Below, piece by piece: positions 16,791-23,883 of a stretch of 25,022 nt of DNA. Origin of the DNA: an uncultured Alistipes sp. (GTDB taxonomy: Bacteria > Bacteroidota > Bacteroidia > Bacteroidales > Rikenellaceae); the NCBI GenBank assembly GCA_900550375.1, contig URRP01000037.1, forward strand, positions 1 through 25,022, written 5' to 3'. The notes below the pieces were generated by a model. The model made no database searches. It saw only the letters and a program-made list of their open reading frames with translations, and had not been told where the DNA came from. Each line of letters starts with the position of its first letter. The first letter of the stretch is position 1. Position numbers and translations under genes: made by a program.

Positions 16791-17800
16791 TGGGAAAACG
16801 CGTAATCATCGTCGGCGGAGGTATCGCCGGTATGCAGACGGCATTGAAACTCTCCGCCGAAGGCGTCTCGGCGCTCCTGTTGGAGCGCGAGTCCGACTTG
16901 GGCGGAAAGCTCACGGGCTGGCACAAACTGTTTCCTTCGTTTACGCCGGCGCACGAGATACTCGATGAACTGCGCCGGCAGCTTGCCGACAGCAGGGTCG
17001 AGGTACGCACACGCTGCGAGGTCGCGGGCGTAGCACGTGACGGCGTGACGCTGGCCTCCGGCGAGCGGTTGGCGGCCGACGCCGTGGTGGTCGCTACGGG
17101 GTTCACCCTCTTCGACGCCCGTATCAAGGAGGAGTACGGTTACGGCATCTACGACAATGTCTATACGACCGTCGACATCGAGCGGATGCTCAACGAAGGG
17201 CGCGTAACGCTGAAGGACGGCTTCGCGCCGCGCCGCATCGCCTTCCTGCACTGCGTCGGCTCGCGCGACGAGAAGGTCTGCCAGCATCACTGTTCGAAGG
17301 TGTGCTGCATCACGGGCGTCAAGCAGGCCATCGAGCTGAAGGAGATGTTTCCCGCCGCCGACGTCTTCAATTTTTATATGGACATCCGTATGTTCGGGCC
17401 GGGGTACGAGGAGATGTACCGTGAGGCCCAGCAGCGGCTGAACATCCACTTCGTGCGCGGCCGCATCTCGGAGGCCAGCCCGACGCTCGACGGCCGCGTG
17501 CAGATCAAAGCCGAGGATACGCTCACGGGCCGGCCGTTGAAGATGTCGGTCGATATGCTGGTGCTCATTGTGGGAATGCGCAGCAATGACTCGAACGCCG
17601 ACTTTGCTGCCGGAGCCGGTCTCGGCGTGCAGCCGAGCGGTTTTCTGGCGCCGCGCGATGCGTTCCTTCACAACGTCGAGAGTGGTGTCGACGGGATTTT
17701 CTATGCCGGAGCGGTCACCGCGCCCAAGAATATCGGCGAATCGCTGTCGGAAGCGGCCGTGGCGGCCGACCGTGCGGCGGAATACCTGAAACGTGCATAA
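16790..17800 (+). CDS. HdrA-like FAD and [4Fe-4S] flavoprotein (short form)
   Basis: A 336-residue flavoprotein. VIIVGGGIAGMQTALKL is the N-terminal FAD dinucleotide fold, with LLERESDLGGKL downstream. HCVGSRDEKVCQHHCSKVCC (residues about 154-174) matches the HdrA/QmoA cluster-binding signature. A C-terminal GIFYAGAVTAPKNIGESLSEA closes the FAD site. It is about half the length of methanogen HdrA (about 650), lacking the N-terminal and C-terminal ferredoxin parts, and is closer in size to QmoA of sulfate reducers. It should be the electron hub of the complex. Whether it bifurcates electrons cannot be read from sequence. Start overlaps the HdrB stop by one base. Confidence 0.9.
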   Translation: MGKRVIIVGGGIAGMQTALKLSAEGVSALLLERESDLGGKLTGWHKLFPSFTPAHEILDELRRQLADSRVEVRTRCEVAGVARDGVTLASGERLAADAVVVATGFTLFDARIKEEYGYGIYDNVYTTVDIERMLNEGRVTLKDGFAPRRIAFLHCVGSRDEKVCQHHCSKVCCITGVKQAIELKEMFPAADVFNFYMDIRMFGPGYEEMYREAQQRLNIHFVRGRISEASPTLDGRVQIKAEDTLTGRPLKMSVDMLVLIVGMRSNDSNADFAAGAGLGVQPSGFLAPRDAFLHNVESGVDGIFYAGAVTAPKNIGESLSEAAVAADRAAEYLKRA

Positions 17801-17804
17801 GACG

Positions 17805-18140
17805 ATGGCGACGGTGAATTTCGGATTCGGCATCAACAAGCCGCGTGTGATCGATCTGGATCGCAACAATCTGCGCAAGAGCGACGAGATCCTGCGCGAG
17901 ATGCCCGAGTTGCAGACCTGCATCGGCTGCGGTGCCTGCACGGCCCTCTGTACGGCGGGCAACCTCACGTCGTTCAACTTCCGCAAGGTGCATACGCTGG
18001 TGCGGCGCGGCGAGTACGAGGGTGCCTACGAGGAGATGAACAAATGTATGTTGTGCGGCAAGTGCCGGCTGGCCTGTCCGCGGGGGATCAACACGCGCGG
18101 CGTGGTGATGCTCATCAAACGTAAACTGGGGGATTTCTGA
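17805..18140 (+). CDS. Second HdrC-like [4Fe-4S] protein
   Basis: A 111-residue small iron-sulfur protein with TCIGCGACTALCTAG and KCMLCGKCRLACPRG, two CX2CX2CX3C motifs; the first lacks the usual following Pro. ATG 17805, 4 bases after the HdrA-like stop, is preferred over GTG 17793 inside that gene. It ends 2 bases before the membrane subunit, so it is the likely link between the soluble HdrCBA part and the membrane HdrE-D fusion, much as the N-terminal part of QmoC serves QmoAB. Confidence 0.88.
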   Translation: MATVNFGFGINKPRVIDLDRNNLRKSDEILREMPELQTCIGCGACTALCTAGNLTSFNFRKVHTLVRRGEYEGAYEEMNKCMLCGKCRLACPRGINTRGVVMLIKRKLGDF

Positions 18141-18142
18141 CG

Positions 18143-19930
18143 ATGAAGTTTTACGCACCGTTCTGCCTGCCGTTTTTGATCGGCGCCGTGGCGATGGCCG
18201 CCGTCCTCGTTTGGAAATACGTCGTGTGGTTCGCCGAGTTGCCGCGCGCCGACAAGAAGCGGGTGCTGTTCGGCATCCCGACGACGCGGACGTTCGGCGC
18301 CGTCGGCGAAGTGATTGGCGAATGCCTGCTGCACCGCCGTATCTTCCGCGTCAATCCGCTGTTGGGATATATGCATATGTCGCTGGCTTTCGGGTGGTTC
18401 CTGCTGATTCTGGTAGGGTGGATCGAGACGACCGCCTACCTCGGACTGCGTTGGGTTCCGCTGCAAGGTCATGTCTTCTTCAAATACTTTGCGCCGACGC
18501 TGATGTTGCGTGACAAGCCCTTCTTCGACTTTCTGATGGACCTGCTGCTGCTCTTCGTGTTGTCGGGCGTGGCGCTGGCATGGGGCAAGCGCTTCTATTC
18601 GCGGGCGATGGGTATGCGCCGCACGACCAGGCATGTACCGGGCGACCGGATCGCCCTCACGGCGCTGTGGTTCGTCTTTCCGGCGCGTCTGGTGGCCGAG
18701 AGCATTACCTGCGGCATCTACGGCATGGGCGGGTTCCTGACGGGAGGATTAGGTTCGTTCTTGGCCGACCATCTCGGCCGTTCGACGCTTGTTCTGCTCG
18801 AACAGGGCGCGTGGTGGTTCTATTCGATCGCGCTCGGCGTATTCTTCGCCGCGTTGCCGTTTTCCCGCTATATGCACATCTTTACCGAGATCCCGCTCAT
18901 CTTCCTGCGCCATTACGGCGTGCGTTCGCGCGAGAAGGAGTCTTCGGCCGACCAGTTCCAGATTCAGGCCTGCTCGCGGTGCGGCATCTGCATCGACCCC
19001 TGCCAGTTGCAGAGCGTGCTGGGTGCCGACGACGTGCAGTCGGTCTATTTCCTGCGCGACCGCCGCTACGGGATGCTGACGCGCGAGGTGGCGCAGAACT
19101 GCCTGATGTGCGGCCGCTGCCAGACGAAATGTCCCGTGGGGATCGATCTCAATACCCTGCGGCTCAACTCCCGCGACACGATGCGCAATATCCCCGACGA
19201 ACGGCGGTACGACTATTTCAAGGGGCTTGACCGCTCGGAAGGCGAGGGGAAGGTGGGTTATTTCGCGGGCTGCATGACGCTGCTCACGCCGCGCACGATG
19301 ACGGCCATGGAGCGTATCTTCACCGCTGCCGGCGAGGAGGTGTGGTGGGCCGACCGCAACGGCGGGGTCTGCTGCGGCCGGCCGCTGAAACTCTCGGGCG
19401 AGACCGATTCGGCGCGCCGCATGATGGAGTACAACACGCAGCTCTTCCGCAAGCACGGCATCCGCACGCTGGTCACGTCGTGTCCCATCTGCCTGAAAGT
19501 CTTCCGCGAAGAGTACCGGCTCGACGGCATCCGCGTCATCCACCATTCACAGTATATCCTCGAATTGCTGGCTGCCGGTCGTCTGAAGCTGGAACGCGGT
19601 ACGGCGAGCTATGCCTACCACGATCCCTGCGAGCTGGGGCGTGGCAGCGGCATCTATGACGAGCCGCGCCGTGTGATCGAGGCGGTGGGTGCGCTGCTCG
19701 AACCGGCGCATACGCGCGAGGATGCGCTCTGCTGCGGATCGTCGGTCGCCAATACGGTTATTTCGGACGGCGATCAGGTACGCATCGCCGTATCTGTGGC
19801 CGACGAACTGACGGCCACGGGGGCCGATGCGATCGTCACGGCCTGTCCGCTGTGCAAGAAGGCGCTCTTGCGCGGCACCTCGACCGAAGTGTGCGATCTG
19901 GCGGAGGTTGTGGCCAAACGGATTCGCTGA
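18143..19930 (+). CDS. Membrane HdrE-HdrD fusion (NarI-like heme b anchor, 2x[4Fe-4S], two CCG domains)
   Basis: A 595-residue fusion. Residues 1-260 hold about five to six membrane segments (e.g. CLPFLIGAVAMAAVLVW, LAFGWFLLILVGWI, FLMDLLLLFVLSGVALAW) with histidines in GYMHM and RYMHIF that could ligate heme b, as in NarI/HdrE/DsrM. Then come CSRCGICIDPCQ (about 276) and CLMCGRCQTKCP (about 319), followed by two CCG domains: GCMTLL...CCGRP...SCPICLK (about 376-449) and HDPCELG...CCGSS...CPLCKK (about 493-571). This is HdrE plus HdrD (or DsrM plus DsrK) in one chain: it should exchange electrons between menaquinone and a thiol/disulfide-type substrate at the cytoplasmic face. Last gene of the operon; no strong terminator seen after it. 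Confidence 0.88.
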   Translation: MKFYAPFCLPFLIGAVAMAAVLVWKYVVWFAELPRADKKRVLFGIPTTRTFGAVGEVIGECLLHRRIFRVNPLLGYMHMSLAFGWFLLILVGWIETTAYLGLRWVPLQGHVFFKYFAPTLMLRDKPFFDFLMDLLLLFVLSGVALAWGKRFYSRAMGMRRTTRHVPGDRIALTALWFVFPARLVAESITCGIYGMGGFLTGGLGSFLADHLGRSTLVLLEQGAWWFYSIALGVFFAALPFSRYMHIFTEIPLIFLRHYGVRSREKESSADQFQIQACSRCGICIDPCQLQSVLGADDVQSVYFLRDRRYGMLTREVAQNCLMCGRCQTKCPVGIDLNTLRLNSRDTMRNIPDERRYDYFKGLDRSEGEGKVGYFAGCMTLLTPRTMTAMERIFTAAGEEVWWADRNGGVCCGRPLKLSGETDSARRMMEYNTQLFRKHGIRTLVTSCPICLKVFREEYRLDGIRVIHHSQYILELLAAGRLKLERGTASYAYHDPCELGRGSGIYDEPRRVIEAVGALLEPAHTREDALCCGSSVANTVISDGDQVRIAVSVADELTATGADAIVTACPLCKKALLRGTSTEVCDLAEVVAKRIR

Positions 19931-20147
19931 ATCCGTCGGTCGGACTGTCCGCCAAACAGCCCGTTTGACAACTCGCCGGCCGACCGACTGCCCATCCGTC
20001 TGTCTGCCGTCTGCTTGTCGTCCGCCGTTCTCCCGCTGGCTGGCAGAAGTGTGCGTGGATACGGAGAATGCCCGCTCGCACAGTCGGTCCGTAAAGGTCT
20101 GTAAGGCAGTCGGAAGGGGGTGTGAAGACGGGAAAATGCCGATTTTA
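19931..20147. other. Gene-free spacer before tRNA-fMet
   Basis: No supportable gene. The stretch is unusually rich in GTC(T/C)G and CCGTCTG words and contains an inverted repeat CGGTCGG (19937-19943) / CCGACCG (19980-19986). It is the last GC-rich DNA before the AT-rich element. Confidence 0.4.
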
Positions 20148-20179
20148 TTTGGAGGATTCGAAAATTTGCCTTATCTTTG
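20148..20179 (+). promoter_or_regulatory. Promoter of tRNA-fMet
   Basis: TTTG (20148-20151), 20 bases, TATCTTTG (20172-20179), a perfect consensus match about 50 bases upstream of the tRNA. Confidence 0.75.
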
Positions 20180-20229
20180 CACTCACAAAAGCGATAGATC
20201 GGGTGCTTCGGCATCCTCTGAAGATACAT

Positions 20230-20305
20230 CGCGGGATAGAGCAGTTGGCAGCTCGTCGGGCTCATAACCCGGAGGTCGGAGGTTCGAGTCCTCCTCCCGC
20301 TACCA
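20230..20305 (+). tRNA. Initiator tRNA-Met (anticodon CAT)
   Basis: 76 bases with an encoded CCA end. The anticodon stem-loop TCGGGCTCATAACCCGG has the three consecutive G-C pairs of initiator tRNAs, and position 1 (C) does not pair with position 72 (T), the unpaired acceptor end that marks fMet. The T loop is TTCGAGT. A mobile element starts at its 3' end. Confidence 0.93.
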
Positions 20306-21859
20306 AAGCGGACAATTCATTAGAGTTGTCCGCTTTTTGCTTCCATATTCTCTGTAAGCATCTGATATTGTGCGGAATATTTCAAATACCTTGTTCTCTG
20401 CAAGGGTTCGATAACTGCCTTTTTCCTTGTCCCATTCAATTCCCTGCGGATGCACTAATTTTTGTATCTTTTGGCATAATTCAAAGTCAAACTTATTCCA
20501 TAAATCACCTAATTTACTGCATATTGCGATTGTTGAGTCTGTGTATTCGGCAAGGTTCGATAAATCTCCATCCACCATTTTCAACTCTTTCTCCAAAATT
20601 GCTTTTTGACTTTCTAACTCTTCTAAAGCGACCTTGAAAGTATCTTTGTCTATATCATCAAAGGCAAACTTTTTCCGTAGGTTTTTAATTTTGGTTTCTA
20701 TCTCCTTGATTCGTTTGGATAGCACCTCCTTTTCTTGATATGCCTTTTCATTTTTTTGTTTGAATTTGCGCTGGATCACTTTTTCCAAAATAGCCCTCAA
20801 TTCTTCAGGAACAATGTACCATGAAAGCAAGGCGGAATATTTTTCATGCAGGACTTCAGCGGCTACGTTTGTGCCGCATCCTTTGACATTGCATTTGTAG
20901 TAGCCTTTCTTATTCTTAGAGGCTATATAGCCTGTAAATGGTTTGCCATGCTCAGGACATAGCACGTGCCGTTTCAACGGAAATTCAGGCGTTATTTCAC
21001 GTTGTTCATAGTGGTCGTGATTGCCTGATAAGTTCTCCTGTACTTTGTCAAAAATAGCCTGAGAAACTAACTTTTCCTGTTTGCCGTCTATAATTTTATC
21101 ACCTAAATACAAGTGTTGAATTTTCCCGCAATAAAAAACATTACGGAAAATTTCAGTAAGTCTTTGTTTGTATAATTTCAGACCACGTGCTTCTAAACGC
21201 CGTAATATTTCTACGTTGGACAGGTTTTCATTGGCTTTCCATAAAAATGCCTGCCGTAGCAGTTTCCCTGTTTCATTGACCGTGATAATGTGGTTTTTCT
21301 CTACCTTACGGCTATCGTAGCCCATGGGTGGCTTACTGTACCATTCACCCCGATTGACGCAAGCCTTCATTCCCTCTCCGCACTTGTGGCGGCGCATCGC
21401 GTTGTCAATATCTGCAAGGATAATTAAAATGTTCTCTATTGCATCAGCTAAAAAATTATTTTGGTCAATGGGCTGATTGATGGATGATACGATGATTCCG
21501 CTTTTCTTCAATTTTGCTTTGGTCGTGATTCCTGCAACAGAATTGCGACTGAAACGATCAAAGTCATAAATAACGACACGATTGATTTCAGGGTCTAACA
21601 ATATATCTGCAATCATGTTGAGGAATAATTCACCTTCTACTTGTGCACTCTCATTGGTCGCTCCGTAATCATCTTTCTTGATTAGGATATTATGGCGTTC
21701 GCAGTATTCAATACATGCCTTGCGTTGGTTTTCAACTGAATAATTTTTATTGTATTGTTCTGCTGTGGAAACGCGTGTCCATATAACAGCAACCTGCTCT
21801 TTCCGAGCAAGTCGCTGTTTTATAATTTTATCATCATTTAATTTTTTCTTTTTTATCAT
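20300..21859 (-). CDS. Large serine recombinase (element integrase)
   Basis: A 519-residue large serine recombinase. The catalytic N-terminal domain has VAVIWTRVSTAEQYNKNYSVENQ with the nucleophilic Ser in RVST, and VIYDFDRFSRN. A recombinase domain follows (PPMGYD...VEILRRLEARGLKLYKQRL...YCGKI), then a zinc-ribbon-like segment (LCPEHGKPFTGY...YKCNVKGCGTN) and a coiled coil at about 375-445. It should catalyse integration and excision. Its stop codon (TAG, 20302-20300) is inside the tRNA-fMet 3' end, and its last codons are made from the terminator hairpin, so it abuts the attachment site. AT-rich, unlike the DNA to the left. It is 9 bases downstream of a 47-aa gene. Confidence 0.92.
   Translation of the reverse strand: MIKKKKLNDDKIIKQRLARKEQVAVIWTRVSTAEQYNKNYSVENQRKACIEYCERHNILIKKDDYGATNESAQVEGELFLNMIADILLDPEINRVVIYDFDRFSRNSVAGITTKAKLKKSGIIVSSINQPIDQNNFLADAIENILIILADIDNAMRRHKCGEGMKACVNRGEWYSKPPMGYDSRKVEKNHIITVNETGKLLRQAFLWKANENLSNVEILRRLEARGLKLYKQRLTEIFRNVFYCGKIQHLYLGDKIIDGKQEKLVSQAIFDKVQENLSGNHDHYEQREITPEFPLKRHVLCPEHGKPFTGYIASKNKKGYYKCNVKGCGTNVAAEVLHEKYSALLSWYIVPEELRAILEKVIQRKFKQKNEKAYQEKEVLSKRIKEIETKIKNLRKKFAFDDIDKDTFKVALEELESQKAILEKELKMVDGDLSNLAEYTDSTIAICSKLGDLWNKFDFELCQKIQKLVHPQGIEWDKEKGSYRTLAENKVFEIFRTISDAYREYGSKKRTTLMNCPLW
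20305..20336. terminator. Terminator after tRNA-fMet
   Basis: AAAGCGGACAA (20305-20315) and TTGTCCGCTTT (20326-20336) form a perfect 11-bp stem with a 10-base loop, continuing TTGC. It starts at the last base of the tRNA and is also read as the final codons of the opposite-strand recombinase. Confidence 0.8.
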
Positions 21860-21868
21860 AAATTTTAA

Positions 21869-22012
21869 TTATTTATTATTCATGTATGATTCATAACCGA
21901 TTTCGACGATTGAATCAAAGTAGTTGAGAACGGCTAACATAGCATCCTCATCTGTAATTTTTAACTTGTTGAATTCTGATTTGTACTCATCTAATTCTTC
22001 TTTTTCAAACAT
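21869..22012 (-). CDS. Small acidic protein upstream of the integrase, unknown
   Basis: ATG 22012 to TAA 21871-21869 encodes 47 residues, starting MFEKEELDEYKSEFNKLK and ending IGYESYMNNK. It is acidic, predicted mostly helical, with no signal peptide or membrane segment. It ends 9 bases before the large serine recombinase, so the two are almost certainly one transcript. I do not recognise the family. Accessory or regulatory roles for the integrase are possible from position alone; its negative charge makes a DNA-binding excisionase less likely. The 133 bases upstream (22013-22145) hold a repeated GCGGATG and the inverted repeat CTTATT-AAA-AATAAG (22074-22088), without a clear promoter. Confidence 0.6.
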   Translation of the reverse strand: MFEKEELDEYKSEFNKLKITDEDAMLAVLNYFDSIVEIGYESYMNNK

Positions 22013-22145
22013 TTAGACATCCGCGGAATTTCATCCGCTTGTGCCAGAGCACTACGGTTATTCGCTTTTGGCTCTTATTAAAAATAAGACTTCTGTTCGC
22101 CAAGGGAAACTTAGACCTTTGCCCGATGTGGGCGGATTCTTTTAT

Positions 22146-22772
22146 TTATATCATTGTTTTTATTTTTCTAAGTGTGTTGATACTTGTTGAGGTTATAGCT
22201 GTGATATTTCGGAGCGAGTAGCCTTTTTTCAGTAGTTGAATATCTTTTGCATATTCTTCTCTTATCGCTTCTACAGGCTTGGTATATCCCTGTTTCCGAC
22301 CAACTTTGCCACCTGCTTTGCGGTAATTCTCATAGCCGCTTGCTACACGTTCACGGATGGTTTTGCGTTCCATGCGTGCTACCTCTGCCAAAATCGTAAT
22401 AAGAAATTGGCTCATGGGGTTTACGGTTTTATCTTCATTCAGGGTTTCGATATTGTAATTTTGAATATGTACGGAAATTTGCTCATTATTCAATATCTCC
22501 AATGTTTCAAGAACCTGAAGAGTATCACGACCAAGGCGCGATAATTCGGTAATTAGAACCTTATCAATTTTATGTGATTGGACGAATGAAATCATATTAG
22601 ACAGGGCAATGCGCTCAATGTTCTTTTTTGCTCCGCTGATTTTTTCTGCAAATACCTCCTCGACACTCCAATCCATGTGTGCGGCAAGTTCGGTCAAGTC
22701 ATTCACCTGACGGGTATAATCTTGTGTCCCGTTTGTTGAGGAAACACGTGCATATATTACTGCCTTTGTCAT
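22146..22772 (-). CDS. Small serine recombinase (resolvase/invertase family)
   Basis: A 208-residue recombinase of resolvase/invertase size. The N-terminal AVIYARVSSTNGTQDYTRQ carries the catalytic Ser, ITELSRLGRDTLQVLETLE is the conserved second motif, and ILAEVARMERKTIRERVASGYE leads into the E helix. The C-terminal part (KVGRKQGY...LKKGYSLRNITAITSTSINTLRKIK) is a helix-turn-helix for site binding. It may resolve dimers, invert a segment or move the element. It has a perfect promoter (22804-22834) divergent from the XRE gene. Confidence 0.9.
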   Translation of the reverse strand: MTKAVIYARVSSTNGTQDYTRQVNDLTELAAHMDWSVEEVFAEKISGAKKNIERIALSNMISFVQSHKIDKVLITELSRLGRDTLQVLETLEILNNEQISVHIQNYNIETLNEDKTVNPMSQFLITILAEVARMERKTIRERVASGYENYRKAGGKVGRKQGYTKPVEAIREEYAKDIQLLKKGYSLRNITAITSTSINTLRKIKTMI

Positions 22773-22803
22773 AAATTGATATCATTAGTTATTTTTGCTA
22801 GTG

Positions 22804-22834
22804 CAAATATATGTACTAAATCATTTATTTCAAA
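22804..22834 (-). promoter_or_regulatory. Promoter of the small serine recombinase
   Basis: On the minus strand, TTTG (22831-22834), 19 bases, TATATTTG (22804-22811), 32 bases before the ATG at 22772. The palindrome TCAAAA-CTA-TTTTGA (22830-22844) covers the -33 box. Confidence 0.75.
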
Positions 22835-22844
22835 ACTATTTTGA
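22830..22844. promoter_or_regulatory. Candidate operator TCAAAA-CTA-TTTTGA
   Basis: A 6-bp perfect inverted repeat with a 3-base centre lies over the -33 element of the recombinase promoter, in the 150-bp divergent gap next to an XRE-type regulator gene. A dimeric repressor binding here would block recombinase transcription. Inference from position; AT-rich palindromes also arise by chance. Confidence 0.4.
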
Positions 22845-22899
22845 TATTAAATTTTAATTTTTGTAAAAAAATATTGATTTTTAATGTCATTTTTTTGTT

Positions 22900-22907
22900 T
22901 ATATTTG
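22900..22907 (+). promoter_or_regulatory. -7 promoter element of the XRE gene
   Basis: TATATTTG, a perfect TAnnTTTG, is 15 bases before the ATG at 22923. That short distance supports 22923 and not the upstream in-frame codon, which would lie before the promoter. No clear -33 TTTG. Confidence 0.5.
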
Positions 22908-22922
22908 CAAAAAATATCTATT

Positions 22923-23291
22923 ATGGATTTTAATTTAAGTAAAAAAGTCAAGGAATTATGCCGAGAGCGTGGGATGCAGTTGCGTGATTTGGCTGAAAAA
23001 ATAGGGGTTGCCCCTGAATCACTAAGCAGGGCAATAAACGGAAATCCTCAGTTGTCTACGTTAGAAAATATTGCAGACGCTTTGGGGATTGTAGTCGGTG
23101 ATCTGTTTGAATCAACCAAGGATAAATTGAATCCGTATAACATCCATGCAATTATTACCTATAATAATAAGGTATATATGGCAGAGGGATTAGACCCACT
23201 TGTTTCAACGATTAAAGAAATTGTTGCTGATGTTGAAAGTGCCCAAGTAAAATGGCAGAAAATAGGTGAGAACCCAAAATTATTAAAATAA
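22923..23291 (+). CDS. XRE-family HTH transcriptional regulator
   Basis: A 122-residue regulator. Residues of about 5-62 form a Cro/C1-type helix-turn-helix: LSKKVKELCRERGMQLRDLAEKIGV, then APESLSRAINGNPQLSTLENIADALGIVVGDLFE. The C-terminal half (about 70-122, HAIITYNNKVYMAEGL...) has no motif I recognise and may dimerise. Divergent to the small recombinase and in the middle of a mobile element, it is the likely element repressor. It is followed 7 bases later by a membrane-anchored unknown gene, probably in the same transcript. Confidence 0.88.
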   Translation: MDFNLSKKVKELCRERGMQLRDLAEKIGVAPESLSRAINGNPQLSTLENIADALGIVVGDLFESTKDKLNPYNIHAIITYNNKVYMAEGLDPLVSTIKEIVADVESAQVKWQKIGENPKLLK

Positions 23292-23298
23292 TTCTAAT

Positions 23299-23775
23299 AT
23301 GACTAATGAAACCTTAATAACACTATTATCTATTGTCTTGCCTGTCTTAGGTGCAGGAATAGGCTATCTCATTAAAAGCAATGTTGAAAAACGGCGACAG
23401 TTATTAGAGCCTGTAAACCAAGAACGCCGAGAACTTTATCAGCAGTTTGTGGATTTGATAATTGATATTTTTAAAGGCACTAAAACAGGGAAACAGACAG
23501 AAGAGCAAGATTTATTAACGCAGTTGTATACTTTTTATAAGAAATATATTTTGTATGCTTCGCCTGAAGTTATTATTGCCTTCTCTGATTATTTCCAATA
23601 TTTGTATAAGGTCAATGGAGAGGTGACGAATGATTTTAAAATTCACTTTCAGAAATTAACACATATAATGGCTGAGATGAGAAAGGACTTAGGATTATCA
23701 AACAAGAAGTTGGGCAACAATGGTGAAAAATTATTTCGGGCACTTATTACTGACTTTGATAGTATGATGAAATAA
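23299..23775 (+). CDS. Membrane-anchored protein of unknown function
   Basis: A 158-residue protein. Residues of about 5-25 (LITLLSIVLPVLGAGIGYLI) form one membrane segment followed by KSNVEKRRQ, which by the positive-inside rule places the rest in the cytoplasm. Residues of about 35-158 are predicted helical and highly charged, with no cysteine or catalytic motif. I do not recognise the family. It sits 7 bases after the XRE gene, and a strong terminator follows 21 bases after its stop. A constitutively expressed accessory gene next to a repressor often acts in superinfection exclusion or maintenance, but nothing in the sequence shows this. Confidence 0.7.
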   Translation: MTNETLITLLSIVLPVLGAGIGYLIKSNVEKRRQLLEPVNQERRELYQQFVDLIIDIFKGTKTGKQTEEQDLLTQLYTFYKKYILYASPEVIIAFSDYFQYLYKVNGEVTNDFKIHFQKLTHIMAEMRKDLGLSNKKLGNNGEKLFRALITDFDSMMK

Positions 23776-23796
23776 TCTTTTAAGTTATCTTAATAC

Positions 23797-23853
23797 AAAA
23801 GAAGGTGTATCAAACAATCATTTTTTAGATTAAATTGATACATCTTCTTTTTT
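23797..23853. terminator. Rho-independent terminator after the XRE operon
   Basis: Arms 23797-23813 (AAAAGAAGGTGTATCAA) and 23835-23851 pair along 17 bp with one G-T mismatch, and T-runs follow in both directions. It separates convergent genes. TTGATACA recurs once more at 23852-23859. Confidence 0.75.
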
Positions 23854-23861
23854 GATACACG

Positions 23862-23880
23862 TGTAATAAATTTTATTACA
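23862..23880. repeat. 19-bp palindrome TGTAATAAA-T-TTTATTACA
   Basis: Perfect 9-bp arms around one base, 3 bases past the stop of the minus-strand replication gene. It may complete that gene's terminator or be a protein-binding site. Confidence 0.6.
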
Positions 23881-23883
23881 ACC

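Noticed and set aside
20205..20235. Left attachment repeat called precisely
   Set aside because: The other end of the element is outside the window, so no direct repeat can be matched; only the general location at the tRNA 3' end is supported.
20122..20637. Plus-strand open frame through tRNA-fMet into the element
   Set aside because: It reads through the tRNA and its terminator and is antisense to the integrase.
22039..22221. Plus-strand 60-residue hydrophobic open frame
   Set aside because: Its hydrophobic end is antisense to the conserved C-terminus of the small serine recombinase and there is no promoter; likely a coincidence of AT-rich DNA.
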